Notes: generated by a model from the letters alone, not told the origin. A stretch of 64,000 nucleotides of DNA from Olivibacter oleidegradans (GCF_042432805.1 NZ_JBHLWO010000002.1:1736001-1800000), one strand, 5' to 3'. Positions 8,516-16,432 are shown, counted from the first letter of the stretch. Made by a program: numbers and translations.

Positions 8516-9129
8516 ATTTTAATTGATTGGAGATGCAGGGGAAATTGTTTGATGATAACCGGCAATTGGTACTGCCACGGGAACTGATGGATTATACGCC
8601 AGGCTTTCTGGAACGGCCGGAGGCGGATACGCTGCTTACTTTTTTATTGCATAATGTGCCCTGGCAGCAGACCAAAGTTAAGATGTACGATAAGGAGGTG
8701 GTAACGCCCAGATTGACGGCATGGTACGGAGACCGCCCGCTGAGGGCAGATGACCGGCGTGAACCGATACCCTGGCTGCCGGAACTGCAGATGGTAAGGC
8801 AGCGCATAGAGGCCTTTACCGGCATGGCCTTTCAGGGCGTGCTGCTGAACCTCTACCGCGATGGAAATGATTCGGTGGCCTGGCATGCCGACAAGGATAC
8901 GGTGCCCGGCCGCAAAACCGAAATAGCCTCCCTGAGCCTGGGAGCCGAACGGAGCTTTGATTTCCGCAGGAAGGACGACCATACCGGTCGCTACTCCATC
9001 AAGCTGCAGCACGGCTCCCTTCTGCTCATGAAAGGCGATCTGCAACTTCACTGGGAACATAGGATAGCAAAATCGAACGTGATCATGGGGCCGAGGATCA
9101 ATCTGACGTTCCGAAAGGTAATCTTATAG
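8469..9129 (+). repeat. 661-bp duplicated segment, copy 1 (dnaE2 tail plus alkB)
   Basis: From 8469 to 9129 the sequence matches 52868-53528 without any length change (constant offset 44399). It covers the last codons of dnaE2, the short spacer and the entire alkB gene, and ends at the alkB stop. The two encoded AlkB proteins differ at 12 positions. This copy is the likely parent because the dnaE2 end is complete here. Confidence 0.9.
8533..9129 (+). CDS. alkB: AlkB-like Fe(II)/2-oxoglutarate dioxygenase, copy 1
   Basis: A 198-residue AlkB-family demethylase that would repair N-alkylated bases by oxidative dealkylation. The iron ligands are seen as His118 and Asp120 in WHADKD and His176 in WEHRI; the 2-oxoglutarate-binding arginines are Arg188 and Arg194 in PRINLTFR; the conserved substrate loop NLYRDGNDSVAWH is intact. 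ATG at 8533 is preferred; an in-frame TTG at 8527 would add two residues. It follows dnaE2 by 17 bp and is probably the fourth gene of the mutasome operon, which would make direct reversal and translesion synthesis co-induced. A second near-identical copy lies at 52932-53528. Confidence 0.93.
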   Translation: MQGKLFDDNRQLVLPRELMDYTPGFLERPEADTLLTFLLHNVPWQQTKVKMYDKEVVTPRLTAWYGDRPLRADDRREPIPWLPELQMVRQRIEAFTGMAFQGVLLNLYRDGNDSVAWHADKDTVPGRKTEIASLSLGAERSFDFRRKDDHTGRYSIKLQHGSLLLMKGDLQLHWEHRIAKSNVIMGPRINLTFRKVIL

Positions 9130-9166
9130 GGATAAACTGTAGTAGCTTATTATTTAAGCCTTTACC

Positions 9167-9661
9167 TTAATGTGGCAGTCTATCCCTTAATAAGCCATAA
9201 ACCCACGTTCCGAATATAGCACTCAAAAGGCTTATTCCAATCACAAGAGCTCCGGTTCCTATTTGCGCAAACAATGGGCCTGGGCAGGCTCCGGTGATTG
9301 CCCAACCAAATCCAAAGAGCAACCCGCCATACAACTGCCCACGATTGAATTTTTTTGCTTGAAATTCGATCGGCTCGCCACCCATTGTTTTGATATTAAA
9401 CCTTTTAATTATGCCTATAGATATTATACCAACAACTACGGCACTTGCAATAATGCCGTACATGTGAAAGGATTGCAAACGGAACATTTCCTGTATACGA
9501 AACCAACTGATCGCTTCGGATTTCACGAATATAATCCCAAAAAAAATGCCCACTAACAGATATTTAAAATTTGGATACCAACGACGCCTTGAGTCGTTTT
9601 CAGTGACGTCCCTCCTATTTTGCTCTTCGTTATTATTTCTTTCAATTATCTTTAAATGCAT
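9167..9661 (-). CDS. YeeE/YedE-family sulfur transporter half (C-terminal type)
   Basis: A 164-residue integral membrane protein with about four hydrophobic helices after a charged 30-residue N-terminus. It carries the YeeE/YedE (DUF395) signature around a conserved cysteine, GWAITGACPGPLFAQIG at residues about 117-133. Members of the family take up thiosulfate or a related reduced sulfur species through cysteine relay sites. It starts 11 bp after the stop of the other half-transporter, so the two are cotranscribed and probably pair to make one transporter. It is last in the sulfur operon. It converges on the alkB gene with a 37-bp gap. Confidence 0.85.
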   Translation of the reverse strand: MHLKIIERNNNEEQNRRDVTENDSRRRWYPNFKYLLVGIFFGIIFVKSEAISWFRIQEMFRLQSFHMYGIIASAVVVGIISIGIIKRFNIKTMGGEPIEFQAKKFNRGQLYGGLLFGFGWAITGACPGPLFAQIGTGALVIGISLLSAIFGTWVYGLLRDRLPH

Positions 9662-9672
9662 GTTTATATTTA

Positions 9673-10236
9673 TTAAAGTGTTAGGATAAGGGGGAGTATA
9701 AAATTAGCCATAATAAAACCGCCTGCCATAAAACTGATGGTTGCTACCAATGATGGCCATTGTAGATTAGATAGCCCCATAATAGCGTGTCCGCTGGTAC
9801 ATCCTCCTGCATAGCGGCTACCAAAACCTATGAGGAATCCGCCAAATATGAGGATAATGAAACCTCGCAGGGTGAAGAGACTTGACCAACTCATAAGATC
9901 ATGAGGTATTAAGCTGCTGTAATCCGTAATGCCATAATCTGTGAGTTCTGATACCAACCGAGGATCTAACTTAATCGGATCGGCATCAGAAAGCTGGTTT
10001 TTAGCGATGAAGCCGCCCATAAGAATACCAACGACAAAAAACAAGTTCCACGACTCTCTTCTCCAGTTATATTTGAAGAAAGGGATATTGGCAGGTACGC
10101 ATGCCGCGCAAATGTGCCGCAGTGAAGAGCTGATACCGAAGGATTTATTTCCGATAATTAACAGTATCGGAACCGTTAAGCCAATGAGTGGCCCGGCAAT
10201 GTACCAGGGCCAAGGTTGTTTAATAAGTTCTAACAT
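9673..10236 (-). CDS. YeeE/YedE-family sulfur transporter half (N-terminal type)
   Basis: A 187-residue membrane protein with about four to five hydrophobic helices. The diagnostic motif GFGSRYAGGCTSGHAIMG holds the conserved cysteine of DUF395 proteins; a second pair of cysteines (HICAACVPANIP) lies near residue 45. Full-length YeeE proteins carry two such halves in one chain, so this and the following gene look like a split version. It lies 44 bp downstream of the metallo-beta-lactamase/rhodanese gene. The expected role is import of thiosulfate or another sulfane source; substrate is inferred from family and context. Confidence 0.87.
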   Translation of the reverse strand: MLELIKQPWPWYIAGPLIGLTVPILLIIGNKSFGISSSLRHICAACVPANIPFFKYNWRRESWNLFFVVGILMGGFIAKNQLSDADPIKLDPRLVSELTDYGITDYSSLIPHDLMSWSSLFTLRGFIILIFGGFLIGFGSRYAGGCTSGHAIMGLSNLQWPSLVATISFMAGGFIMANFILPLILTL

Positions 10237-10280
10237 GTTTTATAAATTATAGTTAATTTTGCGCTCTTGTACACTCCCAG

Positions 10281-11684
10281 CTACAAAACTGATTTTGTTA
10301 TAACAGGCTCTTTGTTTTCCAACCATTCCTTCATCCCTCCTGTATAGTACTTTACATTATTGAATCCGTTTTTTATTAAAATTGAGTGAGCTATGGTAGC
10401 TCGATCGCCGGACTGGCAATAAACGACTAAATGTTTATCTTTATCGATTTTGTTCAGATTGCTTGTCAAGGTGCCAACGAAAATATTATGGGAACCTTCA
10501 ATATGTGCCTCACGGTATTCTGAAGCACTCCGCACATCTACTAACTGCACATCGTTCCTGTTTAGGTAACTTTTGAATTCGGACAGCGAGAGCACATCTG
10601 CTTTTTGCAGCTCAACACCCACATCACATATATCTGATATATAACCTAGTATGTTATCGAGGCCGATACGCATTAATTTTCGCGTCAAATCGCTCATTTG
10701 CTCGTCATCCGCTATCAGCATGAATTGTTCTTCATAGCTCAGCAGCCAACCCATCCACGTTGAAAATGAATTATTCGCCTGTATATTAATGCTTTGCAAA
10801 AGAAATCCCTTAGCAAAGAGGCGTTTATCCCTAGTATCAATAATTTGGATTCCTTGATCATAAGCGGCTTTGAACTGTTCTTTTGTTAATTTCGGATGCG
10901 GAGGAATAGCTGCCAACAACGGTCGCCTTTCCTTATTGAGACGCTTCATCATGGCAAAGTATCGTGGTGCCTCAGGTTGATCGGCCAATAAATAGTCCGC
11001 AAACTTTTCCTCATTTCCATATAATTGAAATGCCCAGTTCCTGATTTTTTCATAACCGACGGTGGAACTCGGTACCGACCCGAGCGACTTACCGCAAGCG
11101 GAACCGGCCCCATGTCCTGACCAGACCTGAACATAATCGGGAAGATCTGCAAATTTCCGAAGCGATTGGTATAACTGTTGAACACCCCGCTCCGTTGTAC
11201 CGGAAAATCCGGCCGCCTTCTCTAAAAGATCAGGTCTACCAACATCGCCGACAAATATGAAATCGCCTGTGAAGATCATTACAGGTTGATCACTTGCGGC
11301 ATGATCTGTAAGTAGAAAGCTGATGCTTTCGGGTGTGTGCCCGGGTGTGTGTATCACGTCTAATGTAAGTTTACCGATAGTAATTTTATCACCATCTTTT
11401 AGACCGATGTGCGGAAACTCGTACTGCCAAGCGGCTCCTCCCTCATCAGACAGGTAAAGTTCTGCCCCTGTCACTGCAGCCAATTCGCGTGATCCGCAAA
11501 GAAAATCTGCGTGAATATGGGTTTCCGCAATGTGGGTTATCGTCAGGTTATTTTCCTCAGCAAGCGCTAAATAGGTATCGATGTCCCTCTTGGCGTCAAG
11601 CACAATAGCCTTCCCAATTGTTTGGCAGCCTATCAGATAGCTGCTCTGTGATAAACTCTTATCATAAATGTGTTGAAAAAACAT
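10281..11684 (-). CDS. metallo-beta-lactamase/rhodanese fusion (persulfide dioxygenase type)
   Basis: A 467-residue protein with an N-terminal MBL domain (about 1-245) and two rhodanese-like domains. The metal site shows THIHADF (His56, His58, Asp60), HTPGHTPES, FTGDFIFVGDVGRPDL and VWSGHGAGSACG, typical of glyoxalase II-like persulfide dioxygenases. The last rhodanese domain has the active-site loop CQSGDR (Cys423), whereas the middle domain has no cysteine in its loop and looks structural. The enzyme would oxidise persulfide to sulfite while the rhodanese domain transfers sulfane sulfur. It sits between TauE/SafE and the YeeE halves. A 21-bp element lies 50-70 bp before its ATG. Confidence 0.93.
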   Translation of the reverse strand: MFFQHIYDKSLSQSSYLIGCQTIGKAIVLDAKRDIDTYLALAEENNLTITHIAETHIHADFLCGSRELAAVTGAELYLSDEGGAAWQYEFPHIGLKDGDKITIGKLTLDVIHTPGHTPESISFLLTDHAASDQPVMIFTGDFIFVGDVGRPDLLEKAAGFSGTTERGVQQLYQSLRKFADLPDYVQVWSGHGAGSACGKSLGSVPSSTVGYEKIRNWAFQLYGNEEKFADYLLADQPEAPRYFAMMKRLNKERRPLLAAIPPHPKLTKEQFKAAYDQGIQIIDTRDKRLFAKGFLLQSINIQANNSFSTWMGWLLSYEEQFMLIADDEQMSDLTRKLMRIGLDNILGYISDICDVGVELQKADVLSLSEFKSYLNRNDVQLVDVRSASEYREAHIEGSHNIFVGTLTSNLNKIDKDKHLVVYCQSGDRATIAHSILIKNGFNNVKYYTGGMKEWLENKEPVITKSVL

Positions 11685-11733
11685 GATATGTAATATTTAA
11701 TGATCTGTTAAAGTTGTAAACTAATTTTTTATC

Positions 11734-11754
11734 GTACAGTTACTTTGGTTACAC
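11734..11754. promoter_or_regulatory. 21-bp sulfur-operon promoter element, copy A
   Basis: The 21 bases (plus strand, first part GTACAGTTAC, second part TTTGGTTACAC) match the element at 12617-12637 at 19 positions. It contains two GTTAC words nine bases apart and lies 50-70 bp upstream of the MBL/rhodanese start. The repeat before two genes of the same block makes it a probable site for the adjacent Crp/Fnr regulator. Confidence 0.6.
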
Positions 11755-11770
11755 GACGCAAGTCAGTGCG

Positions 11771-12571
11771 CTACTTGAACAACAATTCTCTTAAAAGGAT
11801 ATAAATACCCATAATCAAAACAAACCAGCCAAAGGCAAACCGTAGTCTTCTTCCTTCAATTTTTTTTACCAACTTACTACCAACAAAAATGCCTAGAAAG
11901 GCCATCAAGGTGACCGATAGGAGGAAGCACCAATTGATGGCAATAAATGTTACTGAGAATAGAAATCCTGTTAAGGAGTTGATAGCAACGATTAACAGCG
12001 ATGTCCCTATAGCTGTCTTTATAGGCGTTTTAAGGAAACCTATAAGTGCCGGAACTATAAGGAAACCACCTCCTGCTCCAACCAATCCTGTAACAAGTCC
12101 TACGAGCGCACCCAACGATAGGATACGTAAATTACTAAATGGCTTTTGCCTGTTTACTTTTGGTTGGTCAGCTTCTTCCGATTTTGCGATCATGCTATAG
12201 GAGGCTATTACCATTAACACGGCAAAGATGGAAAGGAGAAGGGTGCTTCTCGTGACGGCTAAATTGCCAATTTCAAATACAGATTCCGGTATCGCCGGTA
12301 CAATGACCCGTCTGCTAAAGAAAACTGCCAAGACGGAAGGTATACCGAAAATTAATGCAGTTTTAATATCCACCATATTTCCCCTAAAATAGGGAAATGT
12401 ACCTGCGGCACTGCTTAAGCCAACGATAAACAACGAATAGGTCGTAGCGGTTATAACGTCAATATGAAACAGATAAACTAATACCGGTACGGTAAGGATA
12501 CTACCGCCGCTTCCGATCAGTCCCAGCGAGATACCTATTAAAATTGACGCAAAATAACCGATGAAGTCCAT
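11771..12571 (-). CDS. TauE/SafE-family sulfite/organosulfonate permease
   Basis: A 266-residue protein with about eight hydrophobic helices and the internal duplication of the TauE/SafE (TSUP) family: GLIGSGGSILTVPVLVYL near residue 18 and GLVGAGGGFLIVPALIGF near residue 162. Such permeases export sulfite or move small sulfur compounds. Here it would remove sulfite made by the adjacent persulfide dioxygenase. It is 86 bp upstream of that gene and 60 bp downstream of the Crp/Fnr regulator. Its upstream region holds copy B of the 21-bp element. Substrate is inferred from context. Confidence 0.9.
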   Translation of the reverse strand: MDFIGYFASILIGISLGLIGSGGSILTVPVLVYLFHIDVITATTYSLFIVGLSSAAGTFPYFRGNMVDIKTALIFGIPSVLAVFFSRRVIVPAIPESVFEIGNLAVTRSTLLLSIFAVLMVIASYSMIAKSEEADQPKVNRQKPFSNLRILSLGALVGLVTGLVGAGGGFLIVPALIGFLKTPIKTAIGTSLLIVAINSLTGFLFSVTFIAINWCFLLSVTLMAFLGIFVGSKLVKKIEGRRLRFAFGWFVLIMGIYILLRELLFK

Positions 12572-12616
12572 TTCTTTTTTATTAGATGGATCAAAGGTCC
12601 GTCAATTCAAAGATCT

Positions 12617-12637
12617 GTACAGCTACTTTTGTTACAC
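12617..12637. promoter_or_regulatory. 21-bp sulfur-operon promoter element, copy B
   Basis: Second copy of the element (GTACAGCTAC then TTTTGTTACAC), 46-66 bp before the TauE/SafE start. It overlaps the final codons of the Crp/Fnr gene, whose stop codon lies inside it. The same spacing to the start as copy A argues for a functional promoter element. Confidence 0.6.
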
Positions 12638-13255
12638 AAGAACGATTTTATTTCTACCGAGCTTTACCGTACCATCGTCTTCGAGCTGTTTTAAAAGTCT
12701 GGAAACAACCACACGTGCGGTACCAAGTTCGTTCGCCAATTGCTCGTGCGTAATGCTCAGCATATTGTTTCCCGAAAGTTCTTTTTTTTTCCGTAATAGC
12801 GTTAGCAATCGTTCGTCAACTTTCTTAAACGCAATTGCGTTCACCATATCCAGTAATTCTTCAAAACGTTTGTGATAGAGGCGAAAAATGTAATCGAGCC
12901 ACTGTGGGTATTCTCTAATGAACAATGAGACCTTTTCCATGGGCAGGAAGCGAATTTCGGCGTCTTCCTCCACTTCGGCCCTAACCTTACTCGTTTCGTT
13001 GTGAAGTCCTCCTAAAAATGACATGATGCAACTTTCGCCGGCCTTGATGTAATATAGTAAAATCTCTCGTCCGTCTTCTTCTGTACGGATAACCTTTAAT
13101 GTACCCTTTGTAACAATAGGGATTGAACGGATGTACGCATGTTCGCTTAAAATAACATGTCCTGCATTATAGGTCTTCTGTATGCTATTTGCATACAACA
13201 TCTCTCTTAATTGCGGCGAATACCTAAATTCTTCAATTTGATCCAGAACGTCCAT
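12632..13255 (-). CDS. Crp/Fnr-family transcription regulator of the sulfur block
   Basis: A 207-residue protein with an N-terminal cyclic-nucleotide-binding-like beta barrel (about 20-120, with GTLKVIRTEEDGREILLYY and AGESCIMSF) and a C-terminal winged helix (ITHEQLANELGTARVVVSRL, about 165-190). No Fnr-type N-terminal cysteine cluster is present, so an iron-sulfur oxygen sensor is unlikely. Several bacteroidotal regulators of this type sit beside persulfide and sulfur genes. It is the first gene of the sulfur block on the minus strand, and the 21-bp elements after it are candidate targets. The ligand is unknown. Confidence 0.9.
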   Translation of the reverse strand: MDVLDQIEEFRYSPQLREMLYANSIQKTYNAGHVILSEHAYIRSIPIVTKGTLKVIRTEEDGREILLYYIKAGESCIMSFLGGLHNETSKVRAEVEEDAEIRFLPMEKVSLFIREYPQWLDYIFRLYHKRFEELLDMVNAIAFKKVDERLLTLLRKKKELSGNNMLSITHEQLANELGTARVVVSRLLKQLEDDGTVKLGRNKIVLV

Positions 13256-13269
13256 ATCGCAAATTTACA

Positions 13270-13297
13270 TTTTAGGGGCATATAATTGCCCCCAAAA
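13270..13297 (-). terminator. hairpin terminator after hsp20
   Basis: Arms TTTTAGGGGCA and TGCCCCCAAAA pair around a TATAAT loop with one mismatch, giving a strong stem with A/T-rich flanks. It lies 10 bp past the hsp20 stop and 14 bp before the Crp/Fnr start on the minus strand, so it most likely ends the hsp20 transcript and insulates the sulfur block. Confidence 0.75.
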
Positions 13298-13307
13298 TTG
13301 ATTCCGC

Positions 13308-13739
13308 TTAAGAAACTTGCACCGTTTTTTTATTAGACGGGGATTTCGCTGTTTTTTTTAGTTCAATTTGTAAAATACCGTCCTGATACTTTGCTTTAAT
13401 AGCATCTTCTGTCACATTTTCAGGCAAACTAAATACGCGCGTAAATTCTTCCTGATGAAATTCATGCCGCGTGTAATTTTCCTTCTCTTCTTTCTTTTCT
13501 GACTTATGTTCGGCACTAATGCTGATCATACCGTCTTCAATGGCAATCTTGAAATCATCTTTTTTATACCCGGGCGCAGCTAATGTTAATTCATAATAGT
13601 CCTTCGTATCGCGGATATTAACCGGCGGTAGAGAAGTTTTGCTAAAGATCGGTTTGCTAAAGAAGCCATCGGTGTTCCAGAAATCTTCCATCATTGACCT
13701 AAATGATGGGAAGTCAGTAGCTTTAACTAAGTTTGACAT
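13308..13739 (-). CDS. Hsp20/alpha-crystallin small heat-shock protein
   Basis: A 143-residue small heat-shock protein that would hold unfolding proteins in an ATP-independent way. The alpha-crystallin domain spans about residues 35-130, with ELTLAAPGYKKDDFKIAIED, the RHEFHQEEFTRVFSLPENV strand and the closing YQDGILQIELKK. The N-terminal arm (FPSFRSMMEDFWNTDGFF) is the usual bacteroidotal form, and a short basic tail ends in VQVS. It lies at the edge of the stress island. A one-mismatch FNR-like site is centred 79 bp before its start, the same place as for other island genes. Confidence 0.95.
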   Translation of the reverse strand: MSNLVKATDFPSFRSMMEDFWNTDGFFSKPIFSKTSLPPVNIRDTKDYYELTLAAPGYKKDDFKIAIEDGMISISAEHKSEKKEEKENYTRHEFHQEEFTRVFSLPENVTEDAIKAKYQDGILQIELKKTAKSPSNKKTVQVS

Positions 13740-13812
13740 AATATTGAATTTAGAAATAATAACTAAGTTCCTTAAATAAATAATTCTTAATGATTTAGGT
13801 TATTTGACATAA

Positions 13813-13824
13813 TGAGATTGATCA
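13813..13824. promoter_or_regulatory. FNR-like site before hsp20 (one mismatch)
   Basis: TGAGATTGATCA matches TGAT-N4-ATCA with one mismatch in the left half. It is centred 79.5 bp upstream of the hsp20 start, in line with the other sites of the island, and overlaps the last codons of the upstream usp gene. Confidence 0.45.
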
Positions 13825-14658
13825 GGTAAGCGGTTTCGGAAAAACCAGCATTGGCCATTTGGCCAACGAAGAAAATGAAACAGTGTCACTACCGAGAAAC
13901 AATTTCTCAAAGAAGGTGCGCTGCTGATCTGTAAACATAACAAGTATAGAGGGGTTAAATTTGGCTAACTGTACAGCTAAATGCTTTACGAGAGGCTCCT
14001 CAAAATTGTACTTCTCTTGAAAAAATTGGACAGTATTGGGGGGCAGCTTAGAAATAATTTCTGTTGCAGAGGCTACTTTGTTATTGAGCTGATCTGAGGG
14101 AAGCGAAAAGTGAAGGATGTCTACTTTTAGCTTAAGGGTTTCCATACAAACCAACACCATGTTTAACTCGCTTTCGAAATTCGTTAAGTCGGAAGCATAT
14201 AATACGTTTCGGAGTTTTCTTCTTCTATAATCAGGAGGTACAATGATGATAGGAACATGTGATTGTTTTATTAATATATTAGCCACACTTCCAAACAGTT
14301 TTCGATGCCATCCGGCCGCGCTTCGACCTATACAAATAAATGTAAATTGATGGAGCTGCGCATACTGGAGAATGTGCTGCGCAACGAACAGCGATTCTTG
14401 AACGTGATAATAAAGCTGTAGCTGCTGAAGATCTATGCTTCCGGCAACTTTGCGAATAAACCTTATCAATTTTATACGTTCATTTTGCAGTTCAGTGTTT
14501 TGAAATCCTTTATAAGATAGGTCATTCCAAGTAGGTCTCTCGTTGTGATAGGTATAAAAAAATGTTAATTCATATTGATAGTGCTCGGCAAGTTGCAAAG
14601 CAAAGCGTATTCCTCCTTTAGAATTAGATGATAAATCCGTTGTAACCAAGATTTTCAT
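13822..14658 (-). CDS. tandem universal stress protein (UspA family)
   Basis: A 278-residue cytosolic protein made of two Usp domains (about 1-140 and 150-278). Domain 1 begins MKILVTTDLSSNSKGGIRFA and contains the glycine-rich segment CIGRSAAGWHRKLFGSVAN followed by VPIIIVPP; domain 2 starts with LRNVLYASDLTNFESELN and lacks a clear nucleotide-binding glycine loop. Usp proteins act in survival of starvation, energy limitation and low oxygen. It overlaps the upstream pfkB gene by four bases (translational coupling), so glycolytic kinase and Usp protein are made together. The specific role is unknown. Confidence 0.9.
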   Translation of the reverse strand: MKILVTTDLSSNSKGGIRFALQLAEHYQYELTFFYTYHNERPTWNDLSYKGFQNTELQNERIKLIRFIRKVAGSIDLQQLQLYYHVQESLFVAQHILQYAQLHQFTFICIGRSAAGWHRKLFGSVANILIKQSHVPIIIVPPDYRRRKLRNVLYASDLTNFESELNMVLVCMETLKLKVDILHFSLPSDQLNNKVASATEIISKLPPNTVQFFQEKYNFEEPLVKHLAVQLAKFNPSILVMFTDQQRTFFEKLFLGSDTVSFSSLAKWPMLVFPKPLT

Positions 14659-15593
14659 AATTTCAGCTCCTTTGTTTTAACTAATTTATATAGCTTATAA
14701 ACATCCCTCTTATGAAAGAGCTGTGTACCGCTATTTAACGTTGCCGCCGTACCACAAGCCACGCCAAATCTGGCTACCTCCGAAAAACTCTTCTTTTGCT
14801 GAAGCATCCATACCATTCCGGCCACCATACTATCTCCGGCTCCCACTGTACTCACTCGCTGCACGGGTGGTGCTTCGATTTCTTCGTATACACCATCCGC
14901 CAATAAGATAGCACCACGTTTACCCAGAGAAACCACCAACATCTTACACTGTCCTTTACCAATAATATCCTGACCGATGGCTTTAACCTCTTCTTCGTCA
15001 ACACTTTCCTTATTTACCAAACTGGCAAGTTCGGACAAATTGGGCTTGAGCAAATAAGTTCCGGCTTCTAACGCAAGCTTTAAGGATTTGCCTGATGCAT
15101 CAATCACCAATAAGGCATTGCTCTTTCTGGCAACTTCTGCAAGACGTAAATAGAAGTCGTCCGGCACGCCCTTAGGTGAGCTTCCACTTACTACCATAAT
15201 GTCTGCCAGTGGGCTTAGCATAACAATTGCTGAAAAACAACGGTCGAATTCGGTGGAGCTGAGTTCATGTCCGGGCATCACGAATCGGTACTCGAAATTA
15301 GAGGCAGTTTCAACGACCGTTAGGTTCTCGCGTGTATTGCTGGCCACTTTAATGGCTGTATGTGGTATATCTTTATCGGCTAAAATCTCTTCGAAATATC
15401 GACCGTTCTCTCCGCCGGAAGGAAAAATAGCATAACTTAAACCTCCCAGTTCTTTGATGGCTTTACTAACGTTAATTCCTCCGCCTCCTACTTCAAGGCT
15501 CTCCTGAACGCAACGCATCTTTTTTTCCGGTGTCATCTTCTCGACAGAAACACCCCGATCAATTGCCGGATTCATTGTTATTGTAATAATCAC
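14655..15593 (-). CDS. pfkB: PfkB-family sugar kinase, probably 6-phosphofructokinase II
   Basis: A 312-residue ribokinase-fold kinase, full length for the 1-phosphofructokinase/Pfk-2/tagatose-6-phosphate kinase group. Seen are the N-terminal TMNPAIDRGV, the substrate loop GGGGINVSKAIKELGG, KPNLSEL, and the ATP/anion-hole signature VSTVGAGDSMVAGMVW with the catalytic Asp. It would phosphorylate fructose-6-phosphate or a related sugar phosphate. Related kinases sit in dormancy and hypoxia regulons together with Usp proteins, as here. It overlaps the downstream usp gene. A CRP/FNR-like dyad is centred 72 bp before the start. Substrate choice within the family cannot be fixed from sequence. Confidence 0.88.
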   Translation of the reverse strand: MIITITMNPAIDRGVSVEKMTPEKKMRCVQESLEVGGGGINVSKAIKELGGLSYAIFPSGGENGRYFEEILADKDIPHTAIKVASNTRENLTVVETASNFEYRFVMPGHELSSTEFDRCFSAIVMLSPLADIMVVSGSSPKGVPDDFYLRLAEVARKSNALLVIDASGKSLKLALEAGTYLLKPNLSELASLVNKESVDEEEVKAIGQDIIGKGQCKMLVVSLGKRGAILLADGVYEEIEAPPVQRVSTVGAGDSMVAGMVWMLQQKKSFSEVARFGVACGTAATLNSGTQLFHKRDVYKLYKLVKTKELKL

Positions 15594-15659
15594 CGTTTTA
15601 AAATTTTATAGTCGACTAATCCTGCAACTATAGTTAATAACTATATAAACAAACAGCAG

Positions 15660-15671
15660 TGAAATGAATCA
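15660..15671. promoter_or_regulatory. FNR-like site before pfkB (one mismatch)
   Basis: TGAAATGAATCA departs at one position from TGAT-N4-ATCA and is part of the symmetric GTGA-N6-TCAC dyad, the classic CRP/FNR architecture. It is centred 72.5 bp upstream of the pfkB start. Confidence 0.5.
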
Positions 15672-15706
15672 CAGTATATGCCTCATAGGCTTTCAATCAA
15701 ATGTCA

Positions 15707-16384
15707 TTAATCATCATAGCGTGGATAATCGGCTAATTTAACCGTCAGCTCATTCTCCACTTTGGAGATACCGGGTGCGGCCCATGCAGCATCTACTGCA
15801 TCTCCCATTTCAGCCAATGAACGTACGGTGCCTCGCAAGATCGCCCGATCTTTATCGATTTCGATTTGAATATTACGTGCATCAATATTTGCATGTCGCT
15901 GAAAAGCCGCCGCAATTTGTTGTTCAACATCCTTAGCTGTAGCTCTTGGTTTGATGTTGATTAAATTGATAACCGATCGGACACCCTTTAAGTTCTCCAT
16001 CGCCTTTTTTGCTTCATTGCGTTGATACTCCCATTCTACCTGTCCTTCTAGTTTGACCACTCCTTCCTCTACTTTAATTTGAATGTGCTGATCAGCAAGG
16101 CTGGCTTGTGATTTAATGGCCTCCACCGCCGCTTGAGCTATTTCTGTATCCGTATGCATTGTTCCGGCAAAAAACACGACCTCAATATCCTCAGCTAAGG
16201 CTGTTACCCCCTGAACTCTGCGGGCTGCCCGTTCCGCAGCCATTTTTTTTGAATAGGTACTTACCGTGCCTGACAAGGTAACAACCCCACCTTTCACAGT
16301 TACACCAATTTCTGACGCATCGAGTATGGGTTCCCATTTTAACTCATCGATTACATCTTGTTGAATTTCTACATCACTTTTCAT
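15707..16384 (-). CDS. protein with three BON domains
   Basis: A 225-residue protein composed of three BON domains (about residues 3-70, 78-146 and 152-220), each with the beta-alpha-beta pattern and the V-x-G-V-V-x-L-x-G-x-V type motif: GGVVTLSGTVSTY, EGVVKLEGQVEWEY and RAILRGTVRSLAEM. No signal peptide is seen, so it is probably cytosolic, unlike OsmY. BON domains bind membranes or phospholipid and appear in osmotic and stress responses. It stands between the usp/HdeD/ppsA run and pfkB on the same strand. Function beyond a stress association is not known. Confidence 0.9.
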   Translation of the reverse strand: MKSDVEIQQDVIDELKWEPILDASEIGVTVKGGVVTLSGTVSTYSKKMAAERAARRVQGVTALAEDIEVVFFAGTMHTDTEIAQAAVEAIKSQASLADQHIQIKVEEGVVKLEGQVEWEYQRNEAKKAMENLKGVRSVINLINIKPRATAKDVEQQIAAAFQRHANIDARNIQIEIDKDRAILRGTVRSLAEMGDAVDAAWAAPGISKVENELTVKLADYPRYDD

Positions 16385-16399
16385 AGTAAACAGATTAAT

Positions 16400-16422
16400 A
16401 GCGACCTGCTATACAGGTGGCT
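16400..16422 (-). terminator. hairpin between usp and BON genes
   Basis: AGCGACCTG and CAGGTGGCT pair around CTATA with one mismatch, 10 bp past the usp stop on the minus strand. There is no run of U after the stem, so it may be a weak terminator or a processing hairpin that sets different levels of the two genes. Confidence 0.4.
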
Positions 16423-16432
16423 TTGTTAAAAA

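Noticed and set aside
8533..9129. Insertion-sequence origin of the alkB duplication
   Set aside because: No terminal inverted repeats, target duplications or transposase at either copy; the ends are a gene interior and a stop codon.
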